NCBI GenBank assembly: GCA_017476085.1
Contig: JAFVEJ010000242.1
Span: 1-14,864 of the forward strand
From: Alphaproteobacteria bacterium
GTDB taxonomy: Bacteria; Pseudomonadota; Alphaproteobacteria; RF32; CAG-977
Direction of reading: 5' to 3'
Length of the DNA stretch: 14,864 nucleotides
Shown: in pieces, positions 6,891-14,219 of the stretch
Layout: the number at the start of each line of letters is the position of its first letter
Numbering within the stretch: the first letter of the stretch is position 1
The notes under the pieces: model-generated
What the model was told of the DNA's origin: nothing
The model's database searches: none
What the model saw: only the letters and a program-made list of their open reading frames with translations
Program-made: the position numbers and the translations under genes

Positions 6891-7934
6891 CTATCTTTGT
6901 TCCGTCTTTAAAAATTCGCCGCGGAATCCTTTGTTCGCGCCGATTGTTCGTCCAATCGACAAAATCTTGGCTTCAATGCACGTCCGACATTTTACCGGCG
7001 TATCATTTACGCAAATTTTCCCCGGATATAGTTCATACTTTTTGCGGTATTCGCCTTGCGTCACATTCGGCATCACGACATTTGCCCCGCTTTGCAGCGC
7101 GATAATCCGCCCGTTCGGGTTTAACGTTTCCATTGCCGTCGTCGCCGGAATGTTAATGTCCGGCAGCAATAACCGCGTGATTGCCATCGTCTTTAACGAT
7201 AAAACGAACTCCCGCCCCTTCGCGTTTGCCAACGGCGTTTGTTCGTGCGGAATAAACGGCCCGATTCCCGCCATATCCACACCGATTTCCTTAAAAAACA
7301 AAATATCGTCCGCGATTGATTCAATGCTTTGATCGGGCAATCCGACCATAGAACCGGAGCCCAGTTCATAGCCCAACGCTTTTAAATCCTGCAAACACCG
7401 TCTGCGGTTATCCCAGCTCATGCCCGGATCAAGGCGATGATACAGCTCTTTGTCCGTTGTTTCGATACGCAGCAAATATCTGTCCGCGCCGGCTTCACGA
7501 TAAGCCTGATATTCTTCAAACGACTTTTCTCCGATACTGAGCGTGACCGCCATATCCAGTTTTTTGATTTCCCGAATGATATGCGTCATCTTGTCAACAG
7601 TAAAAGAAACGTCTTCGCCCGACTGCATCACGACCGTATGAAACCCCAGCTTTGCCGCAGCCGTCGCATGCAAAATGATTTCTTCGGGGCTCAAACGATA
7701 TCTCTGCGCCCGTTTGTTGTCCCGGCGAATCCCGCAATAACAGCAGTTTTGACGACAATAATTTGAAAACTCGATCAGCGCCCGCAAATGAACATCCGGC
7801 CCGACAAACGCCGCCCTTACCCGATCGGCCGCTTTCAACAACTCCTGCGCAGATTCTTCGTTGCGCAAAAGAGCGACTATTTCCGCTTTTTCCAAAGAAT
7901 GATCGTTTTCCGCTTTTTCAATTAACCGCCGCAT
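6891..7934 (-). CDS. hydE: [FeFe]-hydrogenase H-cluster maturase HydE (radical SAM)
   Basis: HydE is a radical SAM enzyme that acts with HydG and HydF to build the two-iron subcluster of [FeFe] hydrogenase. The 347-residue length matches the family. The radical SAM motif CxxxCxxC is Cys60, Cys64, Cys67, embedded in the family phrase IEFSNYC and followed by GIRRDN. Three C-terminal cysteines, Cys308, Cys316 and Cys319, have exactly the spacing of the auxiliary cluster ligands of Thermotoga maritima HydE (311, 319, 322), with the same 3-residue offset as the first motif. That second cluster is absent from many HydE proteins. The start has AAGGAAG upstream (complement of 7942-7948). No hydF, hydG or hydrogenase gene is in the window, so the gene stands alone here. 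The related methylornithine synthase PylB was considered, but the motifs fit HydE better. Confidence 0.93.
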   Translation of the reverse strand: MRRLIEKAENDHSLEKAEIVALLRNEESAQELLKAADRVRAAFVGPDVHLRALIEFSNYCRQNCCYCGIRRDNKRAQRYRLSPEEIILHATAAAKLGFHTVVMQSGEDVSFTVDKMTHIIREIKKLDMAVTLSIGEKSFEEYQAYREAGADRYLLRIETTDKELYHRLDPGMSWDNRRRCLQDLKALGYELGSGSMVGLPDQSIESIADDILFFKEIGVDMAGIGPFIPHEQTPLANAKGREFVLSLKTMAITRLLLPDINIPATTAMETLNPNGRIIALQSGANVVMPNVTQGEYRKKYELYPGKICVNDTPVKCRTCIEAKILSIGRTIGANKGFRGEFLKTEQR

Positions 7935-7946
7935 TTTTTTGCTTCC

Positions 7947-7976
7947 TTGATTTTTGATCCGCAGACCGATTATATA
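7947..7976 (+). promoter_or_regulatory. Candidate promoter for folKP in the divergent hydE-folKP gap
   Basis: TTGATT (7947-7952) and TATATA (7971-7976) are 18 bp apart, pointing toward folKP with a very short leader. On the opposite strand ATTATA at 7969-7974 reads TATAAT, a perfect -10 for hydE, though no good -35 is visible. The 62-base gap therefore probably holds overlapping divergent promoters. Confidence 0.4.
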
Positions 7977-7996
7977 TCATAAAAAAGAGTGAAAAA

Positions 7997-9232
7997 ATGA
8001 CAACTTTTATTGCAGCCGGTTCCAATTTAAACGACAGACCGGCAAACCTGAAAACCGCCGCCCGATTGTTGGAACAAGCGGGGTATGCCGTTATTGCCGC
8101 TTCGCCCGTTTACGAAACGCCGGCCGCTTTGCTGTACGAAACAGCGCAGGACAATTGGAACACGCCTTACCTGAACTGCGTTTTCAAAATCGAAACCGAT
8201 CGCGGCGCTTTTCAGCTGCTGTCCGATTTAAAACAAATTGAAAAAGCTATGGGACGCGATTTTTCCAAACGGTGGAGTCCTCGTCCGATTGATCTGGATA
8301 TCATCAGCCACAACAACGAACGAATTGATACGCCCGAATTGTCCGTTCCCCACAAACTTTATTTGGAACGGAATTTCGTCCTTGACCCGTTGTCCTTTTT
8401 TACGTCCGTTCCTGCCGAAGCGCTTTATACTGCCGCTCATCAGCCGATGATCATGGGTATTCTGAATGTTACGCCCGATTCTTTTTCCGACGGCGGCCAA
8501 AACAATCAAAAGGAAACGTTTGAAAAAAATTTCCGATCATGGAAAAAATCCCTTGTTCCCCTCATAGATATCGGCGCGGAATCCACACGCCCGAACGCCG
8601 TTCCTTTATCCGCCGAAGAAGAAATAAAACGATTAGAAAGCGTCTTTCAATTTACAAAAAACAAAGCAAAAGACCTCTTTTCCCCGCGGTTAAGCATTGA
8701 TACTTATCACTGGCAAACGGCAAAAACAGCGCTTCAAAACGGGTTTGATATAATCAACGATATTCACGGGTTGGACGATCCCGAGATGCTCGCTTTAGCC
8801 ACAGACAACAAAGATAATCTTTGCGTTTTTATGCATCATGACGATCTAAGCCGCATCCCTTTGAAAGAAACGATTCCGACCATTCAAAAATGGCTGGAAA
8901 ATAAATTGAATGTTTTTGAACAAAACGGGCTGCTTAAACAAAATCTGATTTTCGATCCCGGCATCGGATTTGGGAAGAACGCTTGTCAATCTTTGCAGAT
9001 TTTGCAGAATTTAAGCGCTTTTCATCCTTTCGGCGTACGGATACTGGTCGGGCATTCGCGAAAATCCTTTATGAACGTTTTCAGCGCTGAACCGCCGGCC
9101 AAAAAAGATATGGAAACGCTTGCCGTTTCATTAAAAATTGCAAAAAATGCGGATATATTGCGCGTCCATACGCCGATAGAACATCAAAGCGCCTTCATCG
9201 CCGCCGCCCATACGGAAAACCAATTTTTCTAG
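7997..9232 (+). CDS. folKP: Bifunctional HPPK-dihydropteroate synthase (FolK-FolP fusion)
   Basis: Two consecutive folate-biosynthesis steps in one 411-residue cytosolic protein: pyrophosphorylation of 6-hydroxymethyl-dihydropterin, then condensation with p-aminobenzoate. Residues 1 to about 148 are HPPK: GSNLNDR near residue 8, SPVYETP, and PRPIDLDI at 95-102 with the two magnesium-binding aspartates Asp99 and Asp101. Residues from about 150 are DHPS: MGILNVTPDSFSDGG at 153-167, DIGAESTRP from Asp191, SIDT, INDIHG, DPGIGFGK from Asp320, and GHSRK at 352-356. The DHPS phrase is DIGAES where DIGGES is usual. The link between the domains is short. The pair is separate in most bacteria; fusions are known in eukaryotes and in some bacteria such as Chlamydia. 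A weak GAGTG lies ahead of the ATG. No other folate gene is adjacent. Confidence 0.95.
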   Translation: MTTFIAAGSNLNDRPANLKTAARLLEQAGYAVIAASPVYETPAALLYETAQDNWNTPYLNCVFKIETDRGAFQLLSDLKQIEKAMGRDFSKRWSPRPIDLDIISHNNERIDTPELSVPHKLYLERNFVLDPLSFFTSVPAEALYTAAHQPMIMGILNVTPDSFSDGGQNNQKETFEKNFRSWKKSLVPLIDIGAESTRPNAVPLSAEEEIKRLESVFQFTKNKAKDLFSPRLSIDTYHWQTAKTALQNGFDIINDIHGLDDPEMLALATDNKDNLCVFMHHDDLSRIPLKETIPTIQKWLENKLNVFEQNGLLKQNLIFDPGIGFGKNACQSLQILQNLSAFHPFGVRILVGHSRKSFMNVFSAEPPAKKDMETLAVSLKIAKNADILRVHTPIEHQSAFIAAAHTENQFF

Positions 9233-10374
9233 CGTTCGATTCCTTTTTTCCGCCACAATGCTTCAACGGAAGACTGTGTCAAACGACGCACTTCGGGATA
9301 AGCGGCTTTGACGATTTTTTTCTGTTTATTTACAACAGCTTTTGCACCGGAAGTTAACGTCTTAACGCCTTTTTTAATAAATTCGGCAAGTTTGCTGCCC
9401 TTCAGCTCCTCCACGGACAACGGAGTGGTTTGTTTGATATCGCTCAGCTTTGTGTTTTCAATGCCCGTATCCAGATTGATATTCGGAACAGCTTTCAAAA
9501 ATTCCTCTTTATTGCCGGTCTCAACATATTTTTCGGCCGCCACAATAAAATCCGCCCCTCGCCGAACCGCATCATATTCCAAATTCCGCAGGGATTTATG
9601 AACGATTTCACCCGTAACAGGATGCTTAAATTCCTTAAAGTCTTTCAGTTTGGAAGGAAGTTTGCGGTCTTTCTGATAAAAACCGGAAACAGCCATTCCC
9701 AATTCGCCATGCAAAAAATTATCCAGCCGACGAAGCATTCCGCCCAATTTTTGATTCTGTGTCACACGTCCGATAAACAACTGAACCGACAGGCTCTTTT
9801 TATAAACGTCCGTCACATTTCCCTTGATATCAAAGGCTTTTTGATAATTTCTGCAGAAAAATTTCGAAACCGCGTCTTTGTCCTGATGAGCGGCGACCTC
9901 CTTAAACGGTTTGAATGTATCCAGACTAAGCCCTTTTTCTTTCAGAAAATGCATATCCAGCCATGTTTCGACATAGCGGTGGCGCGTATTTGCCAATTTT
10001 ACGGATTGCCTGTCCGGATTGTTTTCCCGTACCTGACTGCCGGCAACGCTGTAAACAAACGGATGAAAAACGGAATCCGCCGCCATATGCGCCAAAAAAC
10101 CGTACACAAAAGCTTTTTCCCGATCACGAGCGGCCGGATCCTTTTCCTGACGAATATCATCCAGCATTTCCACAATAACGGCGCGCGTATCATCCCCGAA
10201 GCCGCCATGCAATACCGTTGATAACTTTGATTTCGGCCCGTACAAAAAACTGTCGTGAGAAACGGCTCCCATATGAAAAGCCGAACTGTTTTTTTGAGCG
10301 CATTCGCGCGCCTGACCGGATAAGCGGGAACACATTTCATCCGCTAAAATAACATGGGTGAGATCTCTTGGCAT
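9229..10374 (-). CDS. Zinc-dependent phospholipase C-like protein
   Basis: A 381-residue protein whose first 140 residues match the zinc-dependent phospholipase C / S1-P1-like helical fold. Candidate metal ligands are His7 (THVILAD), His34, His40-Asp41 (GAVSHDSF), His96 and Asp100 (GFLAHMAAD), His104, His132 and Glu136 (RHRYVETWLD). No signal peptide or membrane segment is present, so unlike secreted phospholipases C it seems cytosolic. Residues 160-300 are charged, helical and without a recognised domain; the last 50 residues are strongly basic. Substrate is unknown; related proteins in gut bacteria are annotated only by domain. The start has GAGGGA just upstream on the minus strand. Its TAG stop shares CTAG (9229-9232) with the stop of folKP on the other strand. 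Confidence 0.8.
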   Translation of the reverse strand: MPRDLTHVILADEMCSRLSGQARECAQKNSSAFHMGAVSHDSFLYGPKSKLSTVLHGGFGDDTRAVIVEMLDDIRQEKDPAARDREKAFVYGFLAHMAADSVFHPFVYSVAGSQVRENNPDRQSVKLANTRHRYVETWLDMHFLKEKGLSLDTFKPFKEVAAHQDKDAVSKFFCRNYQKAFDIKGNVTDVYKKSLSVQLFIGRVTQNQKLGGMLRRLDNFLHGELGMAVSGFYQKDRKLPSKLKDFKEFKHPVTGEIVHKSLRNLEYDAVRRGADFIVAAEKYVETGNKEEFLKAVPNINLDTGIENTKLSDIKQTTPLSVEELKGSKLAEFIKKGVKTLTSGAKAVVNKQKKIVKAAYPEVRRLTQSSVEALWRKKGIER

Positions 10375-10397
10375 TTTTCCCTCATTTTCTTAAATAG

Positions 10398-10426
10398 ATT
10401 TTCCGAAAACAAACCAAAAATGTCAA
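10398..10426 (-). promoter_or_regulatory. Candidate promoter of the phospholipase-like gene
   Basis: On the minus strand TTGACA (complement of 10421-10426) is followed after 17 bp by GAAAAT (complement of 10398-10403), a perfect -35 with a 4-of-6 -10. Two further TTGACA copies lie just upstream (complement of 10435-10440 and 10454-10459). Confidence 0.45.
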
Positions 10427-10460
10427 TTGTTTTTTGTCAATAAATTTCCTTTTTGTCAAT
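10421..10460 (-). repeat. Three direct copies of ATTGACA in the exporter-phospholipase gap
   Basis: Read on the minus strand, ATTGACA occurs three times within 40 bases (plus-strand TGTCAAT at 10421, 10435 and 10454; steps 14 and 19). Two of the copies are extended as ATTGACAA. The rest of this 89-base gap (10375-10463) is AT-rich, and I see no convincing terminator for the exporter operon. Confidence 0.6.
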
Positions 10461-10463
10461 TTT

Positions 10464-12362
10464 TCAGGAAAGCTCGAATTGTCCCGTGTAAAGCTGGTAA
10501 TACCGTTTTTTCAATTTTATCAATTCATCATGCGTGCCGGTTTCTATAATTCGGCCATGTTCCAAAACGACAATCTTGTCCGCATTGCGCACTGTTGACA
10601 GTCTGTGCGCGATTACAAATACCGTTCGCCCTTTCATCAATGTGTTCATACCTTGTTCGATCAAGGTTTCCGTACGCGTGTCAACCGAACTGGTCGCTTC
10701 GTCCAAAACCAAGACAGGCGGATTCGCCACGGCCGCCCGCGCGATAGCGATCAGTTGTCTTTGCCCTTGCGACAAATTCACTCCGTCCGCCGTCAAAACC
10801 GTTTGGTATCCCTGCGGCAAAGAAGAGATAAAAGCATCCGCATTCGCCAGCTTCGCCGCCGCGCAAACTTCTTCATCCGTCGCATCCAATTTGCCGTAGC
10901 GGATATTGTCCATCACAGTTCCCGTAAACAGATGCGTGTCTTGCAACACCATCGCCAAAGACCGGCGCAAATCTCCTTTCCTGATCTTGTTGATGTTGAT
11001 GCCGTCATAGCGGATTTTGCCGTTCGGAACATCGTAAAACCGATTCAGCAAGTTCGTGATCGTTGTCTTCCCTGCCCCTGTCGAACCGACAAACGCAATT
11101 TTCTGCCCCGGTTTGGCTTCCAGAGAAATACCGTTTAAAACGGTTTTATCCGGTTCGTAGCCGAAAACAACGTTATCGAAAACCACATCGCCTTTTAAAG
11201 CCGTAAAGGTCAGCGTATGGTCTTGATGCGGGTGTTTCCATGCCCATTGCCCTGTCCGGTACGGTACTTCGGCGATTGTTCCGTCTTTAGCGATTTCCGC
11301 ATTGACCAAAGTGACATAACCGTTGTCTTTTGCTTCGGGTTCGTCAAGAAACTTAAAAATCCTTTCCGCTCCCGCCAAAGCCGACAAAATCGAATTCAGC
11401 TGCATCGACATATGCCCGATCGGCCCCGAAAAGTTGCGCGTATATTGCAAAAACGCCGCGATCGTCCCTAAATCCATGCGTCCGATAACCGCCAGATAGC
11501 CGCCCGTCATTGATGTAATCGCAAACAACAGATATGATAAATTGCCGACCGCCGGCATCAAAATATTCGCAAACGTGTTCGCGTTCGCCGCTTGATGAAA
11601 CAGATCTTCACTGCGTTCGTTAAAGCCTTCTTTGATTTTTTCTTCACGGCTGAAAACCTTTACGATTTTCACGCCTTGCGCCATTTCTTCGATATAACCG
11701 TTAACACGCGCTAAAGAATGCTGCTGCTTGGAAAAATATTTCGAACTTTTTACCGCAACGTACCTGATTGTCGCAAACATCAAAAACAACATAACAACGA
11801 CTAATCCCGTCAATATCGGACTAAGAACGATCATCATCGCAAACACGCCGACAACCGTTGTTAAAGAATGAAGCATATTCGGCAGACTCATCGACAGCAT
11901 TTCCCGCAGCGTGTCAACATCGTTCGTGTAAAGGCTCATCACTTCGCCGTGCGTGTGCGTGTCAAAAAAGCGAATTGACAGCTTTTGCATATGCGTGAAC
12001 ATATCCAGCCGGATTTGCCGCATCGCGCCCGTCATCACGTTCAGCATCAGCCGATTGAATAAATATGTGCAAAAAACTCCGCTCAACGTGATCGCCGACA
12101 TAAGAACGACCAAACGTTCAAAACCCGCCAAATCCGGTTTTTTCTGTCCGATTAACGGCACGATATAATCGTTCACGGCCGGCTTTAAAAAATAAGTAAC
12201 CGCGACACCGGCCAAGCCTGCCCCCCAAATCGCCAGAACCACAAAGAAAAGCTGGAATTTATACGGCTTCATATAAGACAGCAGACGGCGCATCGTCACA
12301 AAAGGATTCTGCGGTTTTTCCATTTTTCGTCCGTGCATGCGCGGTTGAGGAGCTTTAGCCAT
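10464..12362 (-). CDS. ABC exporter half-transporter, catalytically competent subunit
   Basis: A 632-residue type IV (ABCB-like) half-transporter: six-helix membrane domain at about residues 35-330 and ATPase domain from about 391. Walker A is GSTGAGKT at 426-433, Walker B ends Asp554-Glu555 with the catalytic glutamate, and the H-loop is His586, all canonical. The signature is LSQGQ (530-534) instead of LSGGQ. In heterodimers of the TM287/288 and BmrCD type this altered signature faces the partner's degenerate site, which is what is seen here. Residues about 343-391 form an insert between the two domains (TLVNA, WAWKHPH), which I recall in a Firmicutes-rich subfamily. The ATG overlaps the stop of the upstream subunit gene by one base, with AGGAG nearby, so translation is coupled. 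Substrate unknown; multidrug or peptide/lipid export are possible. Confidence 0.93.
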   Translation of the reverse strand: MAKAPQPRMHGRKMEKPQNPFVTMRRLLSYMKPYKFQLFFVVLAIWGAGLAGVAVTYFLKPAVNDYIVPLIGQKKPDLAGFERLVVLMSAITLSGVFCTYLFNRLMLNVMTGAMRQIRLDMFTHMQKLSIRFFDTHTHGEVMSLYTNDVDTLREMLSMSLPNMLHSLTTVVGVFAMMIVLSPILTGLVVVMLFLMFATIRYVAVKSSKYFSKQQHSLARVNGYIEEMAQGVKIVKVFSREEKIKEGFNERSEDLFHQAANANTFANILMPAVGNLSYLLFAITSMTGGYLAVIGRMDLGTIAAFLQYTRNFSGPIGHMSMQLNSILSALAGAERIFKFLDEPEAKDNGYVTLVNAEIAKDGTIAEVPYRTGQWAWKHPHQDHTLTFTALKGDVVFDNVVFGYEPDKTVLNGISLEAKPGQKIAFVGSTGAGKTTITNLLNRFYDVPNGKIRYDGININKIRKGDLRRSLAMVLQDTHLFTGTVMDNIRYGKLDATDEEVCAAAKLANADAFISSLPQGYQTVLTADGVNLSQGQRQLIAIARAAVANPPVLVLDEATSSVDTRTETLIEQGMNTLMKGRTVFVIAHRLSTVRNADKIVVLEHGRIIETGTHDELIKLKKRYYQLYTGQFELS

Positions 12363-14086
12363 TATGCAGCTCCTTTCTGTTGAGACGTAAAAACGTCCCG
12401 ATAAATCGCATTTGTCCGCATCAGCTCGTCATGCGTGCCGACACCGTTGATTTCTCCATCATCCAAAACAATGATTTTATCCGCTTCCATAATCGAAGAA
12501 ATACGCTGCGCAATAATGATTTTTGTCGTGTCTTTCAGAGTTTCTTTCAGAGCTGTCCGTATTTTCTTATCCGTTGCCGTATCAACCGCGCTGGTTGAAT
12601 CGTCCAAAATCAAAATCTTCGGTTTTCTTAACAAAGCCCGAGCCAAACAAAGCCTTTGCTTCTGACCGCCGGACACATTTACGCCGCCTTGCCCCAAATC
12701 GGTGTCATAACCTTGCGGAAAAGACATAATAAAGTCATGCGCCTGCGCCGCGCGGCACGCTTGTTCCACAGCGGCTTTATCGGCCGTATCGTCCCCCCAG
12801 CGCAAATTCTCGGCAATCGTTCCGGAAAACAGCAAATTATTTTGCAGCACCATTGCCACGGATGAACGCAGCACGGACAAATGATACTCCTTAATATCAT
12901 AACCGCCGACAAAAATACGTCCCGAAAATACATCGTAAAGCCGGGGAATCAGCTGCACAAAAGTCGTCTTGGAAGAACCCGTCGCGCCGATGATTCCAAC
13001 CGTTTCTCCCGAACGAATCGATAAAGAAATGTTTTTCAATGTCAGATTATCCGCCCGTCCCGAATAACTGAAAGATACGTTTTCAAAAACGATCGAGCCG
13101 TCTTTCGGTGTCAGGCCGTCCTTTCCCGTATCTTTAATATCGGGAATTTCCGTCAGAACTTCGTAAATTCTTTTTGCCGAAGCCTGTGAAATGACAATAC
13201 CGATAAACACAAATGAAAACATCATCAAAGAAATCAAAATCATGCCGATATACGTCAGAAAGCTGAACAGTTCGCCGGTTTGCATTTTTCCATGAATAAT
13301 CAGAGTACCGCCAAACCATACAATGCAAATCAAACATGTCTGCATCGCCAGATTCATCATCGGCATGTTCCAGATGACAATCTTTTCCGCCTTTTTTTGA
13401 GCGTCCCGCAAATCCGTCACGGCATCGTTAAACTTTTTGTTTTCATATTCTTCGCGCACAAAGGCTTTAACGACGCGAACAGCTGTCAGCATTTCCTGCA
13501 AAGAAGCGTTAATCGCATCATATTTTTCAAACATTTTCAAAAAATACGGGTGCGCTTTGACTGCTATCAACGCCAAAACCGTTCCGAAAAAAGGAATGGC
13601 TGTTAAAAAAACCAATGACAACTCTTTATTAATCCGCACAGCCATTAATGTCGCGCAGATCATCATCAGCGGCGACCTCACCAATGAACGGATAATCATC
13701 ATAAATGAATTTTGAACAAACGTAATATCCGTCGTCAGGCGCGTAATCAAAGAGGCCGTTGAAAACTTATCCGTATTTGAAAAAGAAAAATCCTGAATTT
13801 GATTAAAGACGGCTTTCCGAATTTCTTTGGCAAATCCGGCTGCCGCTACGGCCGCCAGACGCGCGGCGACACTGCCGCATACCAAAGACAACAAAGCCGC
13901 CGCTATCATTATAAATCCTATATTCACAACATACGTTAAATCTTTTTGCGCAATGCCGATATCAATGATTTTTGCCATTAAAAAGGGAATGTAAATTTCC
14001 AGAACGACTTCCCCCGCCACTGCAATCGGCGCAAAAATCGCTTGTTTTTTATATTTTCCCAAATAAGAAAAAAGCCTGAAATACAT
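12362..14086 (-). CDS. ABC exporter half-transporter, degenerate-site subunit
   Basis: A 574-residue partner of the downstream half-transporter: membrane domain at about residues 10-310, ATPase domain from about 331. Walker A is GATGSSKT (367-374), with Ser372 where Gly is usual. Walker B ends Asp495-Asp496, so Asp replaces the catalytic Glu, and Gln527 replaces the H-loop His (IIIAQRIS). The signature is a functional-looking VSGGQ (471-475). Together the pair forms one hydrolytic site (Walker A/B of the other subunit plus this signature) and one site that binds but hydrolyses poorly, the asymmetry described for TM287/288. The Asp, Gln and SSK changes are shared by this subfamily and are not signs of decay. 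AAGGAG lies 5 bases before the ATG (complement of 14092-14097). First gene of the minus-strand operon. Confidence 0.93.
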   Translation of the reverse strand: MYFRLFSYLGKYKKQAIFAPIAVAGEVVLEIYIPFLMAKIIDIGIAQKDLTYVVNIGFIMIAAALLSLVCGSVAARLAAVAAAGFAKEIRKAVFNQIQDFSFSNTDKFSTASLITRLTTDITFVQNSFMMIIRSLVRSPLMMICATLMAVRINKELSLVFLTAIPFFGTVLALIAVKAHPYFLKMFEKYDAINASLQEMLTAVRVVKAFVREEYENKKFNDAVTDLRDAQKKAEKIVIWNMPMMNLAMQTCLICIVWFGGTLIIHGKMQTGELFSFLTYIGMILISLMMFSFVFIGIVISQASAKRIYEVLTEIPDIKDTGKDGLTPKDGSIVFENVSFSYSGRADNLTLKNISLSIRSGETVGIIGATGSSKTTFVQLIPRLYDVFSGRIFVGGYDIKEYHLSVLRSSVAMVLQNNLLFSGTIAENLRWGDDTADKAAVEQACRAAQAHDFIMSFPQGYDTDLGQGGVNVSGGQKQRLCLARALLRKPKILILDDSTSAVDTATDKKIRTALKETLKDTTKIIIAQRISSIMEADKIIVLDDGEINGVGTHDELMRTNAIYRDVFTSQQKGAA

Positions 14087-14109
14087 TTATTCTCCTTAAA
14101 ATTTCCCTT

Positions 14110-14138
14110 ATTAAACCGCCGAACAAAAGCCAACGCAA
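14110..14138 (-). promoter_or_regulatory. Candidate promoter of the ABC exporter operon
   Basis: On the minus strand TTGCGT (complement of 14133-14138) and TTTAAT (complement of 14110-14115) are 17 bp apart, about 25 bases upstream of the exporter start codon. Confidence 0.45.
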
Positions 14139-14182
14139 GCAAAAAGCCGGAAAAACCATCTTTTGTTTTTTGCAAAGAAAGC

Positions 14183-14188
14183 TATAAT
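14183..14188 (+). promoter_or_regulatory. -10 element for the flavin reductase gene
   Basis: A perfect TATAAT lies 32 bases before the ATG. The expected -35 region holds only T-rich sequence near 14161-14168, so this is a -10 without a good -35. It is divergent from the exporter promoter in a 133-base gap. Confidence 0.5.
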
Positions 14189-14219
14189 CTCTCCGATTTG
14201 ATAAAAGGAGATTTCTTCA

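Noticed and set aside
6891..7934. Methylornithine synthase PylB or biotin synthase instead of HydE
   Set aside because: The IEFSNYC context, GIRRDN after the cluster motif and the C-terminal cysteine trio at Thermotoga HydE spacing fit HydE better; no pyrrolysine or biotin genes are adjacent.
9430..10221. 263-codon plus-strand reading frame
   Set aside because: It is antisense to the phospholipase-like gene, has no ribosome site or recognisable protein features, and the opposite strand has clear family motifs.
12362..14086. Degenerate Walker B and H-loop as evidence of a pseudogene
   Set aside because: The frame is intact and the changes are the regular asymmetry of heterodimeric exporters, with complementary changes in the partner subunit.
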